NCBI RefSeq assembly: GCF_019551475.1
Contig: NZ_CP047159.1
Span: 868,001-932,000 of the forward strand
Source: Prevotella sp. Rep29
Lineage (GTDB): Bacteria > Bacteroidota > Bacteroidia > Bacteroidales > Bacteroidaceae
Reading direction: 5' to 3'
Length of the DNA stretch: 64,000 nucleotides
Below the pieces are notes generated by a model. It saw only the letters and a program-made list of their open reading frames with translations. It did not search any database and was not told the DNA's origin. The position numbers and the translations under genes are program-made. The stretch's first letter is position 1; each line of letters opens with the position of its first letter. Positions 7,884 to 18,206 of the stretch are shown here, in pieces.

Positions 7884-10800
7884 ATGAGCAGTGTATTAAA
7901 TGTAAAAAGACGATTGCACGCTCAAATAAACCATCGGCTAATCCTTCAACTAACATCGTTAGCCATGTTGCTGCTTATCCCTTCACGGCTTCTTGCTACG
8001 GACAAGGTCGTGCAGAGACAGTTCGGAAAGCAGATGGTTACCATAAAAGCAAATGAAGAAATAACGTATTATGATTTCAAGGAGGGAAAAGGATTTACCG
8101 ACTCCTATTTGAACAACACCCAATCACTGACGGTTTTCAAACCGGCAACAAGCGGTGCTGTAATTCAGATTACTTTTGAACGGTTTGATGTGCAGAGCGA
8201 TGGCCAAGGTTGGCCGGGCTATGTAAACATCTATAACGGAATTGCCGATGCTGACAATAGTTTCTCATGGGCTTCATCCGTTTATGACGTAACGGAGAAT
8301 CCAAGTATTTGTGGCGGAGATATTATGGAAAAAATGGACGGCACTTATACAAACAAAACGTTCACTTCCACGTCAACAGATGGCTGTCTGTCTGTTGGAA
8401 TGCTATGGAAAAGAGGAAAAGCCGGCAAAGGATGGGTCGCTAAAGTACGTTGTATTGAACCTCAAACTATGGAAGTAAAGGATGCTGGAGAGTATTATTC
8501 AAATGTAGTGGTCAATCCACGTACAAAGGATAACATCTTATTAACCAATTTCTATATAGAGACTGAGGGAGAAAATAATGCCGATAGGCTGACTGCTATA
8601 AACGTCACATTGCCAGACAACGAAAACGTCATCAACCCTCAATCAATAAAAGTTTATCTGAAAGAGAATATTGATGCCGACGGGGCTATGCTTATTAACA
8701 GTACCGTCACTGAAGATGGCAGTGGGTATAAGATAAACCTGAATCAGACACTTGAAAAAGGAAATAATACCTTTGCCATTTTGTGTGACTTTCTGGATGA
8801 TGGAACTATCGGAGGAAAAGTAAGTATTGACATCACAAGACTAATTACCTTAAAATGTCCTGACGGAATCGCTCCTTTTGAGAAAAAAGATCCTGTTGCC
8901 GTACACTGCCCAGGAATTATTCTGATAGCAACGAACGACACAATAGTCGTTGGAGACTATCCGTTAGATTTCTTTGACGACGGAGGATTGAATGGAAACA
9001 TTTCTCCCTATTTTGAGGGACGAGTGACTTTTATACCAGAAACGGCAGGCAAAAAAGTACAAATAGATTTTTCCAAAGTAAGACTTTTTGTTGCTGGACA
9101 ATATGGAAACTACGGACAATATATTAAAGTATATAACGGAATGAATACGGATGAGGATAATTTCCTCATGGAAGTGAAGAATTACCAACAACCTATTGTC
9201 AAATCCAGTTCTGAAGACGGTGCTCTGACCGTTACATTCTTAAGCACTGTCAGTTCAGCCAACAGCGAAGGTTTTGAGGCTAAAGTCAGTCAAATCGTTC
9301 CAGAACCTATGACAATTGATGAAATAAAAGTTTCACAATATGTAAAAGATGTCGTTAGTCCAGGGGATATCAATCAACCTGTCATATACTGGAATATAAA
9401 GACAAAAGAAAACGGGAACGCACTCTCTGCAGAACAATTCTTTTTTACGACAAACGGGACGGATGCCCCTATTACAAAAGCGTCCCTTTACTACGGTAGA
9501 ATGCTAAATGAGTTTGAAAAAGCAAAAAAGATTGGTGAAATTACTGTTTCTGACACAAATATAGACTTGACCACAGAAGAGCCTGTTCGCTTGATAGAAG
9601 GAGACAACTATTTCTGGCTGACGTTCGATATTGATGAAAATGCCTTAAACGGACAGCGCATTGACGCCCAGCTGCTTTCTTTTATCGTGGACGGGAATAC
9701 CCACACGGTTAATGAAGGTGACCCATACGGCAATCGCATGGTCAAACACACTGTATATTCACATAAAGAACAAGGCATTGTAGTCAGCGTTGTAAATGAT
9801 TTCCTGACTTTCAAGAACAAACCATTTCTTGGCGAATTAGAATATTATGAATTCGGGAAAGATGACCGTATCAATATTTTTGTTCCAAAACATGAGAACA
9901 TGCGTTGTCAAATCGATTTCAGCAAATTTGTACTTTATTGGAAAGACGGAGATGAACCTGTAAAGGCCAGTTTCAAAATCTATAGCGGTTATGGCGTTGA
10001 AGGCGAACTATTATGGGAAGCTAAAACATCATCAGACATAGAAAACGGTCCGAATACTCCCATCTCCTCGAAATCTGAAGATGGTGCCCTTACCATCGTT
10101 TTTAATAGCGATGCTAAAAAATTTGCACATACAGGAAAGGGATTCGAGGCTATTGTCCGGGAATATGACCCCATAGCTCCTGTTATAGAGGCAAAAAATA
10201 CGCTAGCTGATTTGGGTACTGAAATCACATTGGAAGCAAAAGTAAAAGACGGAACTAAGCCCTATAATATCGTATGGATGAACGGAAAACATCAAGTTCT
10301 CAGTGAAGAGACCACTAATGCTGAGACATTGACATTCCGACACGTTCCGACCGAATGTGATGATTACTTGGTAAAAGTAACCGATGCTAATGGGAAAACC
10401 GCTATTGACACTTGTCGGGTGATTGTGATGGGAGAAGCAATCACTGCTACCTTTGAAAATCTCTATCTCACTCCCGAATCTTATAACGACGGCGAGCGCC
10501 TGCCTGGTTCCTTTGTTAGCGGCACATACCTGTTCAACAACACGTGTGTACCCGAAATGAACTATTGGTATGGCTGTTCGTTCTCCAACCGCACTTCTAT
10601 CCTTTTTGAAAACATTCGTACCGACCAGTTCAATTCAGCAGCAGGAGCCGGTTACAACGGGTCAAATAATTATGTCGTTTGCTATCCACAGGGAACAGCC
10701 ATTGAAATTCTGAACGATTTCGAAGATAATATCAAAGGATTTTATGTTACCAACAATGCGTGGGTCATAGATGCCATACGCAATGGTGACGGATACACAG

Positions 10801-11444
10801 AAGGAGGATTTAGAAAGGGAGATTACCTTCGATTGAACGTCAAAGGTATTGATTCTTTCGGAGAAGAAAAGAGTTTCGACTATTTCCTTGCCGATTATCG
10901 CGCAGAAAAAGAGGAAGACCACTATTATCTTGACACATGGCAATGGGTCGATATGAGCGAATTAGGGAAAATGAAAAAGATTGTATTTACAATGGGAAGC
11001 ACACGTGGCAATCTCTATGGAATGACTACTCCTTCTTATTTCTGTATTGACAACTTCAATGGAGAGCGCCAAATTACTGAAGTGCAGCTCGAAGCAAATT
11101 CTTCTCTTGTGGACATCTCACAATATTTCTCTTTCGACCATCCCACCGCAACGATAAAATACACTATCGACGATAAGAACACATCCTTTTCATTGTCTGA
11201 AACAGGAATACTGAACACCAACGGGCAGAAAGACGTCAGCGTTATCATACGAGCTATTCAGCGCGGAAAAATTCAGTTTATACGATTGAATATCGGAAAC
11301 ACATCATCAATAGGCAACACACCTCCTTCCAAAGCAACTATAAAAGCCATATATACAGCTGAAGGAAAACGCCTCACGAAATTACAACGCGGATTGAACA
11401 TCGTAAAAATGAGCGATGGAAGCTTCCGAAAAATAATAAAATAA
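7884..11444 (+). CDS. Large surface protein with CUB-like, BNR-associated-like and DUF4465-like domains
   Basis: The frame opens at 7848, but the ATG at 7884, just after the stop of the previous gene, is preferred (1186 residues). A hydrophobic export segment lies at about residues 18-40. Then CUB-like modules (ITFERFDV ... YVNIYNG; VTFIPETAGKKVQIDFSK) alternate with modules containing LIEGDNYFWLTFDID, which resembles the BNR_assoc_N fold of Bacteroidota sialidases. A PKD/Ig-like segment follows (about 770-850). The DUF4465-like domain spans about 852-1070 (ATFENLYL, SGTYLFNN, YFLADYRA, YLDTWQWVDMSELG, YFCIDNFNGER). The end is a sorting-type tail (IYTAEGKRLTK ... GLNIVKM). It lies in the B12 operon and is paralogous to the next gene. 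A surface corrinoid-capture role is inference; related DUF4465 proteins occur in Bacteroidota B12 loci. Confidence 0.72.
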   Translation: MSSVLNVKRRLHAQINHRLILQLTSLAMLLLIPSRLLATDKVVQRQFGKQMVTIKANEEITYYDFKEGKGFTDSYLNNTQSLTVFKPATSGAVIQITFERFDVQSDGQGWPGYVNIYNGIADADNSFSWASSVYDVTENPSICGGDIMEKMDGTYTNKTFTSTSTDGCLSVGMLWKRGKAGKGWVAKVRCIEPQTMEVKDAGEYYSNVVVNPRTKDNILLTNFYIETEGENNADRLTAINVTLPDNENVINPQSIKVYLKENIDADGAMLINSTVTEDGSGYKINLNQTLEKGNNTFAILCDFLDDGTIGGKVSIDITRLITLKCPDGIAPFEKKDPVAVHCPGIILIATNDTIVVGDYPLDFFDDGGLNGNISPYFEGRVTFIPETAGKKVQIDFSKVRLFVAGQYGNYGQYIKVYNGMNTDEDNFLMEVKNYQQPIVKSSSEDGALTVTFLSTVSSANSEGFEAKVSQIVPEPMTIDEIKVSQYVKDVVSPGDINQPVIYWNIKTKENGNALSAEQFFFTTNGTDAPITKASLYYGRMLNEFEKAKKIGEITVSDTNIDLTTEEPVRLIEGDNYFWLTFDIDENALNGQRIDAQLLSFIVDGNTHTVNEGDPYGNRMVKHTVYSHKEQGIVVSVVNDFLTFKNKPFLGELEYYEFGKDDRINIFVPKHENMRCQIDFSKFVLYWKDGDEPVKASFKIYSGYGVEGELLWEAKTSSDIENGPNTPISSKSEDGALTIVFNSDAKKFAHTGKGFEAIVREYDPIAPVIEAKNTLADLGTEITLEAKVKDGTKPYNIVWMNGKHQVLSEETTNAETLTFRHVPTECDDYLVKVTDANGKTAIDTCRVIVMGEAITATFENLYLTPESYNDGERLPGSFVSGTYLFNNTCVPEMNYWYGCSFSNRTSILFENIRTDQFNSAAGAGYNGSNNYVVCYPQGTAIEILNDFEDNIKGFYVTNNAWVIDAIRNGDGYTEGGFRKGDYLRLNVKGIDSFGEEKSFDYFLADYRAEKEEDHYYLDTWQWVDMSELGKMKKIVFTMGSTRGNLYGMTTPSYFCIDNFNGERQITEVQLEANSSLVDISQYFSFDHPTATIKYTIDDKNTSFSLSETGILNTNGQKDVSVIIRAIQRGKIQFIRLNIGNTSSIGNTPPSKATIKAIYTAEGKRLTKLQRGLNIVKMSDGSFRKIIK

Positions 11445-11496
11445 ACAAGAAAATCACATTTAATATTTTAATAACTAACATTTAATTTTAAACAAG

Positions 11497-14400
11497 ATGA
11501 AACAACATTTACAAAAGTTGATGGTTGTTTTGACCTTATTGTTGCTTTGCATACCAATACAGATGTATGCGCAGTCAACAAGAACGGTCAATCAGCTACA
11601 GTTCGGAAAGCAGACCGTCACGGTTGCTTCCGACGAAGAGATTACGTTTTATGACCCTTGGGGGACTGCTGACATTGTTGACAACAATAGTTACAATAGT
11701 CAGTCTCTGACAGTATTTAAGCCCGCAGAGGAAGGCAAATCTATTCAAATCACGTTCGAAACGATAGATTTGAATCAATATTCAGCCAATTATTTCCTCT
11801 ACATGAACCTCTATGACGGAGAAGCTGATGCCGATAATACATTCACTTGGGCAAGCTCTTCAAGTCAAGTTACATCATCTTCCAGCTTAACTGGTTTATC
11901 GGGAACTCTTATCGCAGAAAAAATCAATAACTCAAACAAGCCGTCCCTTCCTGTTGTTTATACTGCTGGGACTGCCAATGGTGCCCTTTCTGTTGGATTC
12001 ATGCACCGTAATTCCAATAAATGTGCAGGATGGGTTGCAAAAGTAAAATGCATTAAGCTTGAGAACATGACCGTGACCGGTGCTGGTTCTAACTATGACG
12101 GAGTCATTAACACCCCAAATGCTAAGCAAAACATCTCTTTAGCAAATGTTTTTGTTACGGCAACTGGTGTGATGAGTCCCGACCATGTAACGGGAATTCA
12201 TTTCAATCTCACAAAAAACGAGAACGCTATCGATCCTACAGCCTTAAAACTTTTCAAAGACAATACACAGGTTGATGCGACGGTCGTTGCCGATGGTACT
12301 GGCTATAAATTTACCTTGAACGAAGCGCTCGGCGAAGGAACCACATCATTTACCGTGAAAGGAGACTTCTTAGGAACTGCCGAAATTGGTGCGAAAGTAC
12401 AAATCGACATTACCAAAGTCACGACAAACGGAATACCTGACGGCGTCACTCCGTTTACACCTGGAACATCTGTTGAAGTCACCAATCCTGCAATTGTCTT
12501 GATGACTACTGCCCCACAGACGATTACCGTAAACGAAACGCCACTTAACTTCTTTGACGAAGGAGGACCTCAAGCTGGTGTCGAATGTCGTGCAAACGGA
12601 ACTGTTACTTTCATTCCTGGAGTTACCGGTAAAAAAGTAATGGTTGATTTCAGCATGATTGACATCTTCAGAGGTTCACTCTACAACCAAGAAATACGCG
12701 TTTACAATGGAACATCCGCTAATGCAGACAACTTGGTCAAAACTTTCCAAGATGGAGAAACAGGAACAGTGCGTTCTACATCTCCCGACGGAGCGCTTAC
12801 CATTGTGTTGTTCAGCGATGCATTGACGGCTACACTCAACGATGGTTTTGAAGCACTTGTTTCGCTATTCACACCGCAGGCAATGACGCTCAATACAATC
12901 ACGGCCAACCATCCTACTAACGAAACATTGGTGGCTGCTGACGAAGACCAACAAATCTTGTCATTCAACATCACAACCGAAAATACCGAACCTGCTTTGG
13001 AGGCACAGAAATTTGCATTCAACACCAACGGAACCTATCCACAAATCACAAAGGCTACATTGTATTACACTGCTGCGGAAAATGCGTTCAAAACGTCTAA
13101 GAAAGTTGGAGAAACCGTCATTTCCGCTGATGCTTTTGAGATTACAGCAACAATGCCTGTGACACTGTTAGAAGGCGACAACTATTTTTGGTTGGCATAC
13201 AACATCAACGACGAAGCCATCAACGGACAGAAGGTAGATGCAGCGATTCTTTCTGCAACAATCAGTGGAACAACAACCAATGTTGTCAACGGAAGCCCGG
13301 ATGGCGAACGAATCGTTGAAAATGTGGCACTCTCCTATCAAAATATGGGAACCATAACCAAAAAAGTCAACGGCTCGCTTGAATTCAAGACAAAGCCATA
13401 CAGCGCCGTGCCATCGAAATATGAACCGGGAACGGACGACCGAACCAACGTCTTCATACCGATGCACGAAGGAAAAGTTATCCAACTCGATTTCACCGCT
13501 TTTGATGTTTATTATTCCACCTCTTCATGGGGACAGAAAGCTGACTTCAAAGTATATAGCGGACAAGGAACCAGTGGCGAACTCCTTTGGAGTATCGACA
13601 ACCAGAAAGGACCTGGAAAAGTGCTCCGTTCTACAGCAGCTGACGGTTCAATGACCATTGTTTTCAATCCGAAAGCATCCACATCTACCTATTGCGCTGC
13701 AGGTTGGACCGCCACCGTCAGCGAATACCAGTCACAGCCGATGCAAATCGACAGCATCGTTGCTACTCATCCTTCTACTGCTGTCGTATCGGTTGGTGCC
13801 AAGAAGCAGGAACTGCTCGATGTCAAAGTCTTCACAACCGGCGACCAAGACGCTGTGAGCCTGAGCGAGATGACTTTCGACTTGAAGGGCAAGCAGCAGA
13901 ATGTGGAAAAACTCTATGTGACTCAGAACGATGCTGTAATCGGTGAAACAACTGTTGCCGAAGAGCAAACCGTCACCGTTACTTTGACAACACCAGTAGA
14001 ACTCGCTGAAGGTGAAAACACCTTCAAGATGTCTGTCGATGTAAGTCCAACGGCTGATGATGGAGAAACCATCGACGCAAAGATTATTTCTGTCAAGGCG
14101 GGCGAAAGCAACGTTAACGCAACAAACGGCGACCCTGAAGGAGAACGTCTCCTGAAGAGCATGATTATTGCAACCAATGGTGACAACGGAGAAATCAAAG
14201 TCGGAACTGGGAAAAGCGTCATGTTCTATGATGATGGAGGTCCCAACGCCGATGGTGCCGATGGCGTAGAAGCGACCATTACGTTTGCTCCACTCGAAGA
14301 AGGCGCGACCATCAAACTCATTGACAAAGGAATCGCATTTGCTTCTACAGCACACCTATATATATATGAAGGTGGAGAGGTTGATAATGACAAGCTGATT

Positions 14401-17400
14401 GTCGATCTGAGCGGTTCGTCTGCTAAGTTCGATCCGATTGTGTCTAACTCAGCCGATGGCAAGATAACCATTAAATATGTCGGTAAAGGAAGCTACACGC
14501 GTCCGAACTTCGCTATCGAAGTGCAAGGCTATCAGAAGAAAGCCTTCGAGGTGAAGAACTACACGGTGACCGATGTCAGCACAACCAACGTGATGGCTGG
14601 TCAGGAAGACGTGCAGATGCTGCGCGTGGACATGACGGTGGAGGGCGACTATACTCCGCTGGAGGTTCAGCAGTTCACCATTGACGCAACTCAGAATGCT
14701 GCGCTCGACAAGGTGTTTGTCTATACCACAGACACGATTGGTGCTTTCTCGGCAGTCAACAAGTTTGGTGAAGCACAAGGCACAACCAATGTGACGGGCA
14801 GTTATACCATCGACAAGGAAGGCGTATATAAGTTCTGGGTCGCTTACAACATCAAGAGCGATGCAACTGTCGGTGCACAGGCATCTGCGAAACTGACTTC
14901 GTTCACAATCAACGGAGCGCAGACTAATGTGACGGAAGATGTGACGGCTTCGGTTACCGTCAAATCCGGTATGCACGGTACGTTCACTGTCGGTACGGGT
15001 GGTGACTATGCTACGATTCAGGCGGCTGTTGACGCTGTTTCTTCCGGCGTGGACGGACCGGTTGTCATCAACATCAAGAATGGTGAGTACAACGAGCAGG
15101 TGGTTATCCCGCATATCCCGGGCACTTCGTCGACGAACACCATTACGCTGCAGTCTGAAAGCGGTGACTATCTCGATGTGAAGATTTATCACGACAGTTA
15201 CACCTATCCGTTTGGCGCTGAGCACCAGGTGAGACAAAAAGGTGTCATTACAGTTGCCGGATGTGACTGGCTTACGTTGAAGAACCTTGAGGTGACAACC
15301 ACCGACAATGCCTATCCGGGTGTTATCCAGTTGAAGAACGAGAGCCGCCACGTGACCATCGAAGGCTGTTACCTGCATGCTTCAGTATCGACCAATGCAC
15401 AACAAAGTATTGGTATTATCAATATGACGGCTATCGATGAAGCGAACCGCAACAACGACTATATCACCGTCAAGGACAACTTGATTGAAGGTGGTTACAT
15501 CAGTATGCGTATCGGTGGTACCGGTTATGTCCGTCTGCCGAAGGAAGTAGGTGCTGTCATCGAGGGCAACACCATCCGCAACGGCGGTACGAAGTCTATC
15601 TACGTGATGGACGAGCTGGGTGCGAAGATTCGCAACAATACGGTCATTATCGATGCCGATGCAGAGACAAAGATCAGCGTGGGTATCTTCGATATGCAGC
15701 TGCGCGATGAGTATGATGAGCCATTCGAAGTGACAGGAAACATCTTCAATGTGGCTCCGAAGACTTATGCCCCAGTATTCAATCTGCGTCAGGTGGAAGC
15801 TTCTGCAGCAGCACCGATGCTGATTGCCAACAACGTTGTCAACCTGACTTCGCTCAACGCAAGCTACAGTTCGTTCAAGCTCGCAGCTGCGAAAATCAAG
15901 AACGTGAATATCGCCCATAACACATTCCGCATGACGGGTACGAACGGTGGTGCAGCGTTCTGGCTGAACAGTAAGCTGGATGCAGGTTACGGCAACATCA
16001 ACGTCGTGAACAACATCATTCAGAACGAGACCAACGGCTTGGCTGTCAACCTCTACAATGATGACAACCTCGGAAAAATCAACTTCCAGAACAACGTTGT
16101 CTATACCGAAGGAACCGACTTCTTCCGCGCAGCTTCTGCAACGAAGGGCGACTTCGATTTCTTCGTCACAAAGACAGGTGCAACGGGTAGTGTGAACAAG
16201 AAGGTCAACTTCTTGAGCGAGAATGTGCTGGAACCGGCTGATGACCTCGATGGTGACCTGCTCACGGCAACGGCACTGAGCTACGTGACCACTGATATCG
16301 CCGGAAAGGCTCGCCCGACGGAGAACATCACCATCGGTGCATACGAATATAGTGCCGACAACCAGGCACCCGTGATGCTCGAGACCTATCCGAAGGTGGT
16401 TACGGCTATCGACGGAAAGGCGACACTCGCCGTGAAGACCGACCTCGCAGCAACGGTTTACTGCATCGTGAAGAAAGCCACCGAGACGGCTCCGACCGTT
16501 GACGAGCTCAAGGCGTCAGAGATAAAGAAGGACGTTTCTGCTGAGACAGAGACGACCATCGAGGTGGAAGGTCTGGAGATTGGCGAGCAGTATATCGCAT
16601 ACTTCCTGCCCGTCGGACTGCGCGGTGCAGAAGGTGAAATCAGTCAGACAGAGACCTTCACAATGACTGCGACACCTCCTGTAACCGACAAGCCGGAGGC
16701 TGACGTCTATATCAACAACTCTACCGACGAAGAGACGGTTGAGGCAGGAACGGGCGTTACCCTCATGGCAATGGTGACCGTCGATGAGCGCACCGCTCCC
16801 TACACGCTCACATGGATGGACGGCAAGCACAATGTCCTGCTGACCGAAACCTTCGAGAGTGCAGATGATATCGACGCCATCTTCACTACTACTCATACGC
16901 CGACCGAGTGTACCGACTATATCTTCATCGTCAAAGACAATGCAGAGAAAGCCGATACAGCCTTCGTTCGTGCTTATGTGACTGGCGATGCCGTTACGGC
17001 TACGTTCGAGAACCTCTATCTCGACAGCGAAAGCTATTGGCACTGCAACGACAGCCGTACCTCGTTCGTTAGCGGAAGCTATAAGTTCGACAGCGGCGCA
17101 ATGCCTGGATATAACTACTACTATGACTTCTCTTATTCGAACCAGACCTCTACCGTCTATGAAACACTCGCCGACCAGCACAAGTCGGTTGTGGGAAGCG
17201 GTGTCAACGGTTCAGAGAACTATGTGGTGGCTTATCCGCAGGGCGGTAAGATTCACGTGATGAACAACGCCGAGGGCGACTCTATCCGTGGATTCTATAT
17301 CACGAACAACGCTTGGACTGCTGACGCAATAGTCAATGGCGACGGATTTCTGGGTGCATTCGCACAGGGTGATTACCTCAAGGTGATTATCAGTGGCGAC

Positions 17401-18009
17401 AACGGTAAATCGGTGGAGGCTTACCTAGCTGACTACCGTGCAAGCAATGCAGCCGACCACTACTATCTCGACACATGGCAGTGGGTGGACCTCACGTCGC
17501 TCGGTAAGGTGAAGAACCTCTCGTTCACGTTCGACGGCAGCAAGAAGAACAGCTACGGTCTGACGACACCAGCCTACTTCTGTCTTGACAATTTCAACGG
17601 TGAGCGCAACGAGACGACTGCTGCCACACAGACCGCTGACAACGGCAGTCTGACGGTGGATGTGGACGACTTCACGACACTCAATGAAGGCAGTGCGACG
17701 AAGACCTATGAGATTGTCGATCAGTTGCCCGAAGGCATTACCGCAACGGTCAATGCTGACGGTACGCTGAACGTGACGGGAACAACCGACGGCACTTACG
17801 AGATTGTTGTCAAAGTGACGCAAAAAGGTAAGGTCGAGTATGTGCGCATTCCTGTAACGATTGCGACGGGTATCCGCCTTATCGGTATCGATGCAGCCGA
17901 CGTGGAAGGTTACTACACCCTCGACGGCAAGCGCATCGACCAACCGCAGCGTGGCATCAACATCGTACGCATGAAGAATGGAGAAACGAAGAAACTGATT
18001 GTGAGATAA
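11497..18009 (+). CDS. Giant (2170 aa) multidomain surface protein, paralogue of upstream gene
   Basis: A signal peptide (LLLLCIPIQMYAQ) precedes at least four CUB-like modules (each with FYD..G, ITF.P...GK.. and an IY/VY-G strand) alternating with BNR_assoc_N-like modules (LLEGDNYFWLAYNI and related), covering about residues 25-1150. A right-handed parallel beta-helix follows at about 1160-1620, opening GDYATIQAAVDAV and continuing with NosD-like turns. An Fn3/Ig-like region and a DUF4465-like domain (about 1830-2050) come next, then a cadherin-like segment and a sorting-type tail (YYTLDGKRIDQ ... GINIVRM). The N-terminal modules and C-terminal domain are clearly homologous to the 1186-aa neighbour. 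Base composition is AT-rich up to roughly 13.7 kb and more GC-rich after it. It is the last gene of the B12 operon before the terminator. Surface binding or adhesion is likely; a specific ligand is not shown. Confidence 0.72.
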   Translation: MKQHLQKLMVVLTLLLLCIPIQMYAQSTRTVNQLQFGKQTVTVASDEEITFYDPWGTADIVDNNSYNSQSLTVFKPAEEGKSIQITFETIDLNQYSANYFLYMNLYDGEADADNTFTWASSSSQVTSSSSLTGLSGTLIAEKINNSNKPSLPVVYTAGTANGALSVGFMHRNSNKCAGWVAKVKCIKLENMTVTGAGSNYDGVINTPNAKQNISLANVFVTATGVMSPDHVTGIHFNLTKNENAIDPTALKLFKDNTQVDATVVADGTGYKFTLNEALGEGTTSFTVKGDFLGTAEIGAKVQIDITKVTTNGIPDGVTPFTPGTSVEVTNPAIVLMTTAPQTITVNETPLNFFDEGGPQAGVECRANGTVTFIPGVTGKKVMVDFSMIDIFRGSLYNQEIRVYNGTSANADNLVKTFQDGETGTVRSTSPDGALTIVLFSDALTATLNDGFEALVSLFTPQAMTLNTITANHPTNETLVAADEDQQILSFNITTENTEPALEAQKFAFNTNGTYPQITKATLYYTAAENAFKTSKKVGETVISADAFEITATMPVTLLEGDNYFWLAYNINDEAINGQKVDAAILSATISGTTTNVVNGSPDGERIVENVALSYQNMGTITKKVNGSLEFKTKPYSAVPSKYEPGTDDRTNVFIPMHEGKVIQLDFTAFDVYYSTSSWGQKADFKVYSGQGTSGELLWSIDNQKGPGKVLRSTAADGSMTIVFNPKASTSTYCAAGWTATVSEYQSQPMQIDSIVATHPSTAVVSVGAKKQELLDVKVFTTGDQDAVSLSEMTFDLKGKQQNVEKLYVTQNDAVIGETTVAEEQTVTVTLTTPVELAEGENTFKMSVDVSPTADDGETIDAKIISVKAGESNVNATNGDPEGERLLKSMIIATNGDNGEIKVGTGKSVMFYDDGGPNADGADGVEATITFAPLEEGATIKLIDKGIAFASTAHLYIYEGGEVDNDKLIVDLSGSSAKFDPIVSNSADGKITIKYVGKGSYTRPNFAIEVQGYQKKAFEVKNYTVTDVSTTNVMAGQEDVQMLRVDMTVEGDYTPLEVQQFTIDATQNAALDKVFVYTTDTIGAFSAVNKFGEAQGTTNVTGSYTIDKEGVYKFWVAYNIKSDATVGAQASAKLTSFTINGAQTNVTEDVTASVTVKSGMHGTFTVGTGGDYATIQAAVDAVSSGVDGPVVINIKNGEYNEQVVIPHIPGTSSTNTITLQSESGDYLDVKIYHDSYTYPFGAEHQVRQKGVITVAGCDWLTLKNLEVTTTDNAYPGVIQLKNESRHVTIEGCYLHASVSTNAQQSIGIINMTAIDEANRNNDYITVKDNLIEGGYISMRIGGTGYVRLPKEVGAVIEGNTIRNGGTKSIYVMDELGAKIRNNTVIIDADAETKISVGIFDMQLRDEYDEPFEVTGNIFNVAPKTYAPVFNLRQVEASAAAPMLIANNVVNLTSLNASYSSFKLAAAKIKNVNIAHNTFRMTGTNGGAAFWLNSKLDAGYGNINVVNNIIQNETNGLAVNLYNDDNLGKINFQNNVVYTEGTDFFRAASATKGDFDFFVTKTGATGSVNKKVNFLSENVLEPADDLDGDLLTATALSYVTTDIAGKARPTENITIGAYEYSADNQAPVMLETYPKVVTAIDGKATLAVKTDLAATVYCIVKKATETAPTVDELKASEIKKDVSAETETTIEVEGLEIGEQYIAYFLPVGLRGAEGEISQTETFTMTATPPVTDKPEADVYINNSTDEETVEAGTGVTLMAMVTVDERTAPYTLTWMDGKHNVLLTETFESADDIDAIFTTTHTPTECTDYIFIVKDNAEKADTAFVRAYVTGDAVTATFENLYLDSESYWHCNDSRTSFVSGSYKFDSGAMPGYNYYYDFSYSNQTSTVYETLADQHKSVVGSGVNGSENYVVAYPQGGKIHVMNNAEGDSIRGFYITNNAWTADAIVNGDGFLGAFAQGDYLKVIISGDNGKSVEAYLADYRASNAADHYYLDTWQWVDLTSLGKVKNLSFTFDGSKKNSYGLTTPAYFCLDNFNGERNETTAATQTADNGSLTVDVDDFTTLNEGSATKTYEIVDQLPEGITATVNADGTLNVTGTTDGTYEIVVKVTQKGKVEYVRIPVTIATGIRLIGIDAADVEGYYTLDGKRIDQPQRGINIVRMKNGETKKLIVR

Positions 18010-18035
18010 CCTCTCACTCGACAGTTTTGCTTGCA

Positions 18036-18072
18036 ACAGCCATGTTCCGCAGAGGGACATGGCTGTTTTTTT
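18036..18072 (+). terminator. Rho-independent terminator of the B12 operon
   Basis: ACAGCCATGT (18036-18045) and ACATGGCTGT (18057-18066) form a perfect 10-bp stem, followed by a run of T to 18072. It lies 27 bases after the stop of the giant surface protein. Confidence 0.92.
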
Positions 18073-18162
18073 ATTTCCAGTTCATATAGCCTATATCGTC
18101 TCTCTATTTTATATAGTCTCTATGCCCCTTTTGGTGCGTCGCCTCGTCAAGAAACCTCCCGA

Positions 18163-18197
18163 TTTTTTTAGCGAACGGAAAATAATCGCTATATTTG
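18163..18197 (+). promoter_or_regulatory. Promoter of the SDR gene, nearly leaderless
   Basis: TATATTTG (18190-18197) is a perfect -7 box. The -33 element is a weak T-run at 18163-18169. The ATG at 18207 is only 10 bases after the box, so the transcript should have almost no 5' leader. Confidence 0.6.
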
Positions 18198-18206
18198 CAG
18201 CTACCA

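Noticed and set aside
14449..15378. 309-codon minus-strand ORF and similar long antisense frames in the giant surface protein gene
   Set aside because: These are shadows created by the repetitive, GC-biased coding sequence of the sense strand. They have no start context or protein character.
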